A program made the position numbers and the translations under genes. From Actinomycetes bacterium (lineage in GTDB: Bacteria; Actinomycetota; Acidimicrobiia; Acidimicrobiales; Microtrichaceae): a stretch of DNA of 10,328 nt. The stretch is from positions 1 to 10,328 of the forward strand of contig JAFAFN010000272.1 in assembly GCA_023423475.1 (NCBI GenBank), read 5' to 3'. Below the pieces are notes generated by a model. That model was not told the DNA's origin. It saw only the letters and a list, made by a program, of their open reading frames with translations, and did no database searches. Below, piece after piece: positions 1 to 5,027 of this stretch (position 1 is its first letter; every line of letters begins with the position of its first letter).

Positions 1-475
1 CGTGGCGGCGACGGTGCGCCGCGGCGAGGATCGTCGGTACGACGGCGCCGAGCGCCACGGTCTGGTCGAGGATCTCGGCCTCGCCGAGGTCGTGGGTGGG
101 CGCCCACCCCGACGCGGCACCCAGCTCCGACACGGCGGTGCGGAGCACGTCGAGCTCGGCGCCGCGGGGCGCCGCCAGCGCGACCAGGTCGTCGAGCCCC
201 GGTGGCAACGCACGGAGTCCCGCGACCCGGGCGGCGAAGTCGGCCGCCTCGTCCCGGTCCGGCAGCTCGCCGTGCAGCATCAGGTACCAGACGTCCTCGA
301 AGCTGCGCAGGTCGGCGAGCTCGACCGCGGAGTACTGGCGGTAGTGGTAGTAGCCCTCTCGCCCACGCACGTCCCCGACCTCGGTCGAGGCCACGACCAC
401 GCCGTCGAGCCCCTCCGGGATCCTGCTGTCCTCTGCGATGGCCTTCGATGGGCTGCCGGCGGTGTCGCTCATCAT
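1..475 (-). CDS. citrate synthase family protein, N-terminal part (cut by window edge)
   Basis: Reading the minus strand from the ATG at 475-473 gives 158 codons with no stop before the left edge. The product contains GLDGVVVASTEVGDVRG, then YYHYRQYSAVELA and FEDVWYLMLHGELP, a typical N-terminal half of bacterial citrate/2-methylcitrate synthases (condensation of oxaloacetate with acetyl- or propionyl-CoA). No HTH precedes it, unlike the divergent paralogue at 616. Two consecutive ATGs are possible (475 and 472). A GAGGAG Shine-Dalgarno sequence sits 3 bases before the first and 6 before the second, so 472 is the likelier start. The catalytic His and Asp residues lie in the missing C-terminal part, so activity and substrate (acetyl- versus propionyl-CoA) cannot be judged. 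Family assignment is firm; exact function is inferred. Confidence 0.85.
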   Translation of the reverse strand, partial: MMSDTAGSPSKAIAEDSRIPEGLDGVVVASTEVGDVRGREGYYHYRQYSAVELADLRSFEDVWYLMLHGELPDRDEAADFAARVAGLRALPPGLDDLVALAAPRGAELDVLRTAVSELGAASGWAPTHDLGEAEILDQTVALGAVVPTILAAAHRRRH

Positions 476-546
476 CGTCTCCTCGTCATCGACGGTCCCG
501 ACCCTCGGGTCCGTCCCGCTGCGTCGCGGTCTGCTGTCTCCTTCCG

Positions 547-575
547 ATGGTAGGCACCATCACTCCGTGCGTAAA
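547..575 (-). promoter_or_regulatory. candidate promoter of the minus-strand citrate synthase
   Basis: On the minus strand TTTACG (575-570) is followed after 17 bases by TACCAT (552-547), a fair match to a housekeeping sigma -35/-10 pair. Transcription would start near 540 and give a leader of about 65 bases ending in the GAGGAG ribosome-binding site. The -35 element sits beside the dyad at 578-600, so a protein bound there could affect it. Prediction only. Confidence 0.4.
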
Positions 576-577
576 CG

Positions 578-600
578 TTGATCATGTCGACGTTGATCAA
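578..600. promoter_or_regulatory. 23-bp dyad (TTGATCA-N9-TGATCAA), candidate operator between divergent citrate synthases
   Basis: Perfect 7-bp arms, TTGATCA at 578-584 and TGATCAA at 594-600, are separated by 9 bases. The same bases also form a 10-bp direct repeat, ACGTTGATCA, at 575-584 and 590-599. It is an A/T-rich island in GC-rich DNA, lying between the minus-strand -35 candidate and the plus-strand -10 candidate. A second, wider inverted pair, GGCACC 553-558 and GGTGCC 610-615, flanks it. The adjacent HTH-citrate synthase is the obvious candidate binder, but this is inferred from position alone. Confidence 0.5.
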
Positions 601-603
601 GTG

Positions 604-609
604 TAGATT
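604..609 (+). promoter_or_regulatory. -10 hexamer TAGATT of a likely leaderless transcript
   Basis: TAGATT fits the actinobacterial TANNNT -10 consensus and ends 6 bases before the ATG at 616, which would put the transcript start at or next to the start codon. No Shine-Dalgarno sequence precedes that ATG. The best -35 candidate, TTGATC at 578-583, is 20 bases upstream. That is too long for unaided polymerase but typical of promoters activated by MerR-type regulators. Confidence 0.5.
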
Positions 610-615
610 GGTGCC

Positions 616-1863
616 ATGGCACGGATGATGACCAGCGAGGAGGCGGCGAGTCGTCTCGGGGTCAAGGTGACGACTCTGTACGTGTACGTGAGTCGCGGGC
701 TGCTCTCGTCGCACCCGGATCCGACGCCCGGCTCGCGCCGCAGCCTGTTCGCGGTCGAGGACGTCGAGCGGCTCGCCGAGCGGTCCCGCGGCGGGCGACG
801 CTCCGAGAGCCGGCTGGCCGTGGTCACGACCTCGATCACCCGGCTCGACGAGCGCGGACCGATCTACCGGGGCGTGCCGGCGACCGAGCTGGCGACCGGC
901 GCCACCTTCGAGTCCGTCGCGTCGCGACTGTGGCGGGTCGACGATGCCGCGGCGCACTGGTCGCCCCAACCCCTGGACGTGCCGGGGCACCTGCGTGCAC
1001 GCGACCGCCTGCCCTGGTCGACGGTCATGGTCGGCGCCGAGGACCCCTTCCGCGCCGACCTGCGACCCGAGGCCGTCGCCAGGGCGGCCAGTGCGCTCGT
1101 GGCGACGATGGTCGACTCGCTCGCGACCGACCCCGGCGCTGGCCCGGGCAGGGGTGAGCGACGGGTCGCAACGGGCCCGGTGCTGACGCTCGCCGACGGC
1201 ACGGGCGTCACGGATTCGATCGCCGCGCGGCTCGCGCAGGCGCTCGGCCTGGTCGCACCCGAGGGGGACGATGGCGCTCGGGGCCCCGCGGTCGTCGCCG
1301 CGCTGAACGCGGCGATGGTCCTGCTCGCGGACCACGAGCTGGCGACCTCGACCCTGGCGGTCCGGGTCGCCGCGTCGACGCGCGCCGATGTCTACGACGC
1401 CGTGCTGTCGGGGCTCGGCACCAGCGCCGGACGGCTGCACGCGGCGGCCAGCGACGAGGTGCTCGAGGTCTTCACCGCGGCCGAGGTCGACGGCGTCGAG
1501 GTCGCCATGGGCGACGCGATGCGCCGTTGGGGCCACGTGCCCGGATTCGGCCACAGCGCCTACCCCGACGGCGACCCCCGTGCGACCGCGCTGCTGGCCC
1601 TGGTCGGCGAGCTGGGCGACGAGTCCCGACGCCAGCAGATCCGCTCGGCGCTCGACACCGCCGCGGCCCGGGGCATCCCCGCGCCGAACATCGACTTCGC
1701 TCTGGCCGCGCTGGCGAGCGCGACGGGGGCGCCGCCCGGAGCAATGCCGGCGCTGTTCGCCATCGCCCGGGTCGCGGGCTGGGTGGCCCACTACCTCGAG
1801 GAGCTCGACGAGTCGCCGCTGCGCTTCCGCGCCCGAGCCATCCACACGACCGAGGCGACCTGA
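616..1863 (+). CDS. helix-turn-helix / citrate synthase fusion protein
   Basis: The 415-residue product has two parts. Residues 4-57 form a MerR/excisionase-type winged helix: MTSEEAASRLGVKVTTLYVY, then GLLSS, a Pro/Gly turn, SRRSLFAVEDVERL. Residues from about 80 to 412 are a citrate synthase fold. Catalytic positions can be aligned by motif: H240 (LLADHEL), H275 (GRLHAAAS), H313 (GFGHSAY), R322 (DPRA), D360 (PNIDF), R385 (ARVAGW) and an Arg near 403-405. The catalytic His/His/Asp set is therefore retained. The usual HGGAN loop after the first catalytic His reads HAAAS, and GFGHRVY reads GFGHSAY. HTH-bearing citrate synthases are annotated in actinobacteria, but I know of no established regulatory role. 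DNA binding coupled to metabolite sensing is inferred. The ATG at 616 is supported by the HTH beginning at residue 4 and by the TAGATT -10. Confidence 0.9.
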   Translation: MARMMTSEEAASRLGVKVTTLYVYVSRGLLSSHPDPTPGSRRSLFAVEDVERLAERSRGGRRSESRLAVVTTSITRLDERGPIYRGVPATELATGATFESVASRLWRVDDAAAHWSPQPLDVPGHLRARDRLPWSTVMVGAEDPFRADLRPEAVARAASALVATMVDSLATDPGAGPGRGERRVATGPVLTLADGTGVTDSIAARLAQALGLVAPEGDDGARGPAVVAALNAAMVLLADHELATSTLAVRVAASTRADVYDAVLSGLGTSAGRLHAAASDEVLEVFTAAEVDGVEVAMGDAMRRWGHVPGFGHSAYPDGDPRATALLALVGELGDESRRQQIRSALDTAAARGIPAPNIDFALAALASATGAPPGAMPALFAIARVAGWVAHYLEELDESPLRFRARAIHTTEAT

Positions 1864-1991
1864 TCGGCCGTCGGCCGGCACCGGAGGAGACCTTCACGGT
1901 CGGGCGGGAGAGGCGACCCCCTCACCCGCCCGACGCGAAGTGTGCCGCAGTGACCGGGCGACGTCATCGGCGCTCGATCGGCGGTGGATCA

Positions 1992-2055
1992 GGAGGAGTT
2001 CGACGGCTGCGACGATGACCGCCAGACCACATCGCGTGGCCGTCGAACTCCCTCC
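1992..2055. terminator. large hairpin of about 25 bp, possible bidirectional terminator or structured RNA
   Basis: The perfect 13-bp inverted repeat GGAGTTCGACGGC (1995-2007) / GCCGTCGAACTCC (2039-2051) continues inward with U2008-G2038, G2009-U2037, C2010-G2036 and G2011-C2035. After a bulged A2012 come five more pairs, CGATG (2013-2017) / CATCG (2030-2034), and a 12-base loop. Outward, with C2052 bulged, A1994, G1993 and G1992 pair with U2053, C2054 and C2055. Placement between convergent genes suits a bidirectional terminator, and high-GC bacteria often lack U-tracts. A small RNA or a protein-binding site is equally open. Confidence 0.5.
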
Positions 2056-2092
2056 CGACTCGTCGATGACTGTAGAACGAGTTGCCGAGCGG

Positions 2093-2110
2093 TGTAAAGG
2101 GGTCTTTACA
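2093..2110. promoter_or_regulatory. 18-bp palindrome TGTAAAG-GGGT-CTTTACA
   Basis: Perfect 7-bp arms, TGTAAAG (2093-2099) and CTTTACA (2104-2110), are separated by GGGT. It is strikingly A/T-rich for this genome and looks like an operator for a dimeric regulator, yet it lies at the 3' end of two convergent genes with no visible promoter. It may instead be a short RNA hairpin contributing to termination. I do not assign it to a known regulator. Confidence 0.4.
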
Positions 2111-2160
2111 GATTCCTTTGGGCGGTGTTCACGACGAGCGTGCGACCGACCAGCCGATCC

Positions 2161-3060
2161 CTACCACGGCGGGACCGGCGAGGGGATCCTGGCCAGGTCG
2201 GACCTGACCTCGCCGAAGCGTGCCGAGCCCTCGTTCCACTCCTGCACCGCGGCGGACAGCTCCTCGCGTGTCCGTCCGACGAAGTTCCACCACATGAGCA
2301 CCTGCTCCTCGAAGGGCACGCCCCCGAGCACCAGCACCGTGCTCGGCCGGTCGGACGCGAGTGCCACCGAGTCCCGACCGACGGGGATCCGGGCGAGGAC
2401 GTCGGGTTCGAGCACCTCCGGCTCGGCGACGCCGGCGCCGGACAGCTGGACCCGACCGGTGAGCACCACGACCGCGTGCTCGTAGCTCGGGTCGAGGGGC
2501 AGCTCCACGGGGCCTCCGTCGATCGAGAGCTGTGCACCCAGGACGTCGCTGTCGACCTCGACCGGTGAGTGCACACCACCGAACGAGCCGATGAACGTGG
2601 TGCCCGAGACCGCACCGATGCCGAAGCCCGGCAGCTCGGCGTGGTGCGCGAAGCGCTGCGGACCGTGTCGGGTCGCCTCGGGCTGCGCCAACCAGAGCTG
2701 CACCCCGTGGGTCACCCCCGCGGGGCCCGGCGGTGTCTGCTCGGCGTGCGCGATCCCGTTGCCGGCCGTCATCAGGTTGACCTGTCCCGGCCTGATCGGC
2801 TGCTCGCTACCCAGGCTGTCGGTGTGCACCTCGGTGCCCTCGAGCAGCCACGTCACGGTGTGCAGCCCCGTGTGGGGATGCGGCCCGACCCCCATGTGCA
2901 CATCCGCCTCCGGGTCGGTCGGACCGAAGTGGTCGACGAAGCACCACGCACCGATCGTGCGCAACGCCCGACGCGGCAACGTCCTGCGGACCTCGAGCCC
3001 ACCGACGGTCGCGGTGGTGCCTGGATGGAGCTCGATCGGGCCGCTGGCGGTGTCGTTCAT
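2161..3060 (-). CDS. pirin family protein (bicupin)
   Basis: The 299-residue product is the usual length for bacterial pirins. Residues about 36-110 carry the pirin N-terminal cupin: FVDHFGP, GPHPHTGLHTVTWLLEG and GNGIAHAEQTP. The four metal ligands of the family are visible as H61 and H63 (HPH) and H105 and E107 (HAE), so iron or another divalent metal should be bound. The C-terminal half (about 165-290) contains the pirin C-terminal cupin, including FEEQVLMWWNFVGRT. Bacterial pirins are variously quercetin dioxygenases, redox-responsive cofactors or enzyme modulators, and the substrate cannot be read from sequence. An open frame extends 75 codons further upstream but is Arg/Pro-rich. The ATG at 3060 fits family length and is preceded at 7 bases by TAGCCT. 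It is divergent from the NAGGN operon, with no demonstrated functional link. Confidence 0.88.
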   Translation of the reverse strand: MNDTASGPIELHPGTTATVGGLEVRRTLPRRALRTIGAWCFVDHFGPTDPEADVHMGVGPHPHTGLHTVTWLLEGTEVHTDSLGSEQPIRPGQVNLMTAGNGIAHAEQTPPGPAGVTHGVQLWLAQPEATRHGPQRFAHHAELPGFGIGAVSGTTFIGSFGGVHSPVEVDSDVLGAQLSIDGGPVELPLDPSYEHAVVVLTGRVQLSGAGVAEPEVLEPDVLARIPVGRDSVALASDRPSTVLVLGGVPFEEQVLMWWNFVGRTREELSAAVQEWNEGSARFGEVRSDLARIPSPVPPW

Positions 3061-3067
3061 CGTCCCG

Positions 3068-3073
3068 AGGCTA
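3068..3073 (-). promoter_or_regulatory. -10 hexamer TAGCCT of a likely leaderless pirin transcript
   Basis: On the minus strand TAGCCT ends 7 bases before the pirin ATG (3060), with no good Shine-Dalgarno sequence between. It matches TANNNT and the spacing seen at three other genes in this window. No convincing -35 is visible; the -35 region (about 3091-3096) overlaps the inverted repeat at 3086-3104. Confidence 0.4.
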
Positions 3074-3085
3074 AGCGTCGACCGT

Positions 3086-3104
3086 CGCCCGGTGGGCCCG
3101 GGCG
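3086..3104. promoter_or_regulatory. inverted repeat CGCCCGG-N5-CCGGGCG upstream of pirin
   Basis: Perfect 7-bp arms (3086-3092 and 3098-3104) with a 5-base spacer lie where the pirin promoter's -35 should be, in the 161-base divergent gap shared with the NAGGN operon. It may be a repressor site. GC-rich palindromes arise often by chance in such DNA. Confidence 0.3.
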
Positions 3105-3114
3105 CAGGGGTGGT

Positions 3115-3144
3115 GAGTGCCAGCGTGCGCCCTGGAGTGCCAGC
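3115..3144. repeat. direct repeat GAGTGCCAGC x2 with a 20-bp period in the pirin/asnO gap
   Basis: Identical 10-mers at 3115-3124 and 3135-3144 start exactly 20 bp apart, about two helical turns, so both copies face the same side of the DNA. The second copy overlaps a perfect palindrome, GCCAGCTGGC (3139-3148). Such spacing is typical of tandem activator sites. The position, 78-107 bases before the asnO start, would suit control of the osmoprotectant operon. The regulator is unknown. Confidence 0.35.
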
Positions 3145-3181
3145 TGGCGCAGAGCGTTTCGCAGCGCGTGGCCGGGGGTAG

Positions 3182-3209
3182 GTGACGGGGCACGCGCCCC
3201 CTGTAGAGG
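3182..3209 (+). promoter_or_regulatory. weak promoter candidate for the NAGGN operon
   Basis: GTGACG (3182-3187) and TAGAGG (3204-3209) are separated by 16 bases and resemble a -35/-10 pair, the -10 only poorly. A GGGGC-ACGC-GCCCC inverted repeat (3187-3200) fills the spacer and could be an operator. The AGAGGA sequence at 3205-3210 may instead serve as the ribosome-binding site of asnO, 11 bases before ATG. The two readings compete. Confidence 0.25.
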
Positions 3210-3221
3210 ATGTGATCCCAC

Positions 3222-5027
3222 ATGTGCGGAATTGCCGGCGAGATCGCCGCGCCGGGACGGACTCCCGACGTCGACGCGGTCGCACGGATGACCGACGAGC
3301 TGTCCCCGAGAGGACCCGACGGCCACGGTCTGTGGACCGACGGTCGTGTGGCCCTCGGGCACCGACGGCTGAAGGTGATCGACCTCTCCGACGCCGCTGC
3401 GCAGCCGATGGTCGACGACGAGCTCGGCCTGACCATCGTGTTCAACGGCTGCATCTACAACTATCGGGAGCTGCGCGACGAGCTCATCGCCGCCGGCCAC
3501 CGCTTCGTGTCCCACGGCGACACCGAGGTGCTGCTCAAGGGCTGGAGGACGTGGGGCGAGGACATGGTGCACCGGCTGCGCGGCATGTTCGCGATGGCCA
3601 TCGTGGACTCCCGCTCGGATGAGGTGGTGCTCATCCGCGACCGCCTCGGCATCAAGCCGCTGTACCTCCACGAGGCCGGCGGCGCGGTGCGGTTCGCCTC
3701 CACGCTGCCGGCGCTGCTCGCTGCGGGCGGGGTGTCGTCGCGCATCGACGACGTGGCGTTGCACCACTACATGACCTGGCACTCGGTCGTGCCTGCGCCG
3801 CGCACGATCCTCGCGGAGGTGTCCAAGGTGCCGCCGGCGACCATCGTCCGCATCGCGGCCGACGGCACGCGACGCGAGCGGTGCTACTGGGACCTCGACT
3901 TCGACGCCGCGCCGCCCCGCGCCGACATGGGTGCCGCGGAGTGGACCGATGCGGTCGCCGCGGCGCTGCGCACCGCGGTGGAGCGACGTCAGGTCGCGGA
4001 CGTGCCCGTGGGCGTCCTGCTCTCGGGTGGCCTCGACTCCAGTCTGATCACCGCCCTGCTCGCGGAGTCCGGGCAGCGCGGGCTGCAGACCTTCAGCATC
4101 GGCTTCGAGTCCCACGGCGAGATCGACGGCGACGAGTTCCGCTACTCGGACATCATCGCCAGCGAGTTCGGCACGGACCACCACCAGATCCGCATCCGGT
4201 CGGTGGACCTGCCGGCAGCGCTCGGCGACGCGATCGGAGCGATGAGCGAACCGATGGTGAGCCACGACGTCGTCGCGTTCCACCTGCTGAGCGCCGAGGT
4301 CGCACGCCATGTGAAGGTCGTGCAGTCCGGCCAGGGTGCCGACGAGGTGTTCGGCGGCTACCGCTGGTACCCGCCGCTGCACGAGCTCGACCTCACGACC
4401 GAGGGCGGCGCCGGACTGGACGCCGCGATCGAGGCCTACGCCGAGGTGTTCTTCGACCGCAGCCACGAGTCCCTCGGGCGCCTCGTCGAGCGCGAGCACC
4501 TCGTCGACCACGACGTCAGCAGATCGGTGGTGCGGGACCACTTCGCCCGGACGGGCGCCACGACGACGCTCGACCGGGCGTTGCGACTCGACACCCAGAT
4601 GATGCTCGTCGAGGACCCGGTCAAGCGGGTCGACAACATGACGATGGCGCACGGACTCGAGGCGAGGGTCCCGTTCCTCGACCACGAGCTGGTGGAGCTC
4701 GCCGCGGCCGTGCCGGCCGAGCTGCAGCTCGCACACGGCGGCAAGGGCGTCCTCAAGGAGGCGGCGCGGCGGATCCTCCCCGCGACGGTCATCGACCGGC
4801 CGAAGGGCTACTTCCCGGTGCCGGCGCTGAGCCACCTCGAGGGCCCGGTGCTCGACATGGTCACCGACGTGCTCCGCTCCCCCGCCGCGAAGGAGCGCGG
4901 CCTGTTCCGCAGCGACGCCGTCGAGTCCCACCTCGAGGATCCGAACGGCTCCATCACCCCGCTGAAGGGCAACTCGCTGTGGCAGATGGCGCTGCTCGAG
5001 CTCTGGCTGCAGGAGCACGGCCTGTGA
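3222..5027 (+). CDS. asnO: N-acetylglutaminylglutamine amidotransferase (asparagine-synthase family)
   Basis: The 601-residue cytoplasmic enzyme is expected to amidate the C-terminal carboxylate of N-acetylglutaminylglutamine using glutamine-derived ammonia and ATP, the last step to the osmoprotectant NAGGN. Residues 2-190 are a class II glutaminase: nucleophile Cys2 in MCGIAG, SPRGPDG (28-34), GHRRL (46-50), FNGCIYN (74-80) and HGDTEVLL (98-105). Residues about 240-600 are the synthetase domain, with PP-loop SGGLDSS (268-274), SGQGADEVFGGY (369-380) and VKRVDNMTMAHGLEARVPFL near residues 468-487. The start is fixed because Cys2 must follow Met. Two positions differ from ordinary AsnB: FNGE is FNGC and SGEG is SGQG. 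As I recall, the NAGGN subfamily shares these. Its stop overlaps the start of ngg, and that partner makes this call much stronger than generic asparagine synthetase. Confidence 0.92.
   Translation: MCGIAGEIAAPGRTPDVDAVARMTDELSPRGPDGHGLWTDGRVALGHRRLKVIDLSDAAAQPMVDDELGLTIVFNGCIYNYRELRDELIAAGHRFVSHGDTEVLLKGWRTWGEDMVHRLRGMFAMAIVDSRSDEVVLIRDRLGIKPLYLHEAGGAVRFASTLPALLAAGGVSSRIDDVALHHYMTWHSVVPAPRTILAEVSKVPPATIVRIAADGTRRERCYWDLDFDAAPPRADMGAAEWTDAVAAALRTAVERRQVADVPVGVLLSGGLDSSLITALLAESGQRGLQTFSIGFESHGEIDGDEFRYSDIIASEFGTDHHQIRIRSVDLPAALGDAIGAMSEPMVSHDVVAFHLLSAEVARHVKVVQSGQGADEVFGGYRWYPPLHELDLTTEGGAGLDAAIEAYAEVFFDRSHESLGRLVEREHLVDHDVSRSVVRDHFARTGATTTLDRALRLDTQMMLVEDPVKRVDNMTMAHGLEARVPFLDHELVELAAAVPAELQLAHGGKGVLKEAARRILPATVIDRPKGYFPVPALSHLEGPVLDMVTDVLRSPAAKERGLFRSDAVESHLEDPNGSITPLKGNSLWQMALLELWLQEHGL
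5011..5015 (+). promoter_or_regulatory. Shine-Dalgarno AGGAG that sets the ngg start
   Basis: AGGAG lies inside the last codons of asnO, 8 bases before the GTG at 5024. It decides in favour of the GTGA-overlap start over any other start in this long open frame. Confidence 0.7.

Larger units (their letters stand above)
1864..2160. other. non-coding convergent gap with three successive inverted repeats
   Basis: This 297-base gap lies between the 3' ends of the HTH-citrate synthase and the pirin gene. I see no credible coding frame: open frames across it are Arg/Pro-rich shadows without family motifs. Directly after the stop is a small CGGCC-GTC-GGCCG hairpin (1865-1877). Further on come a large hairpin (1992-2055), a 6-bp inverted repeat ACTCGT/ACGAGT (2058-2063 and 2077-2082) and an A/T-rich palindrome (2093-2110). 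None is followed by a U-run on either strand. Confidence 0.6.

Noticed and set aside
472..1881. 469-codon open frame on the minus strand opposite the HTH-citrate synthase
   Set aside because: Its product is Arg/Gly/Asp/Val-rich with no domain motif. It is the antisense shadow of a well-supported gene in GC-rich DNA.
2075..2130. tRNA-like stretch GCCGAGCGG followed by TAAAGG
   Set aside because: It recalls the D-arm of Ser/Leu tRNAs, but no anticodon stem, T-loop (GGTTCGAATCC type) or acceptor pairing follows.
1388..2485. 365-codon plus-strand frame running from the citrate synthase gene through the convergent gap
   Set aside because: Ser/Arg/Pro/Thr-rich with no conserved motif, overlapping two real genes in other frames.
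3061..3285. 75-codon N-terminal extension of the pirin protein
   Set aside because: Arg/Pro-rich, overlaps the asnO start on the other strand, and would exceed the normal pirin length.
3881..5023. Upstream in-frame extension of ngg inside asnO
   Set aside because: The extension is Arg/Pro/Gly-rich shadow sequence. AGGAG plus the GTGA overlap at 5024 and the family length fix the true start.
3222..5027. Ordinary asparagine synthetase (AsnB)
   Set aside because: The FNGC and SGQG variants and the overlapping ngg and M42 partners fit the NAGGN amidotransferase better.
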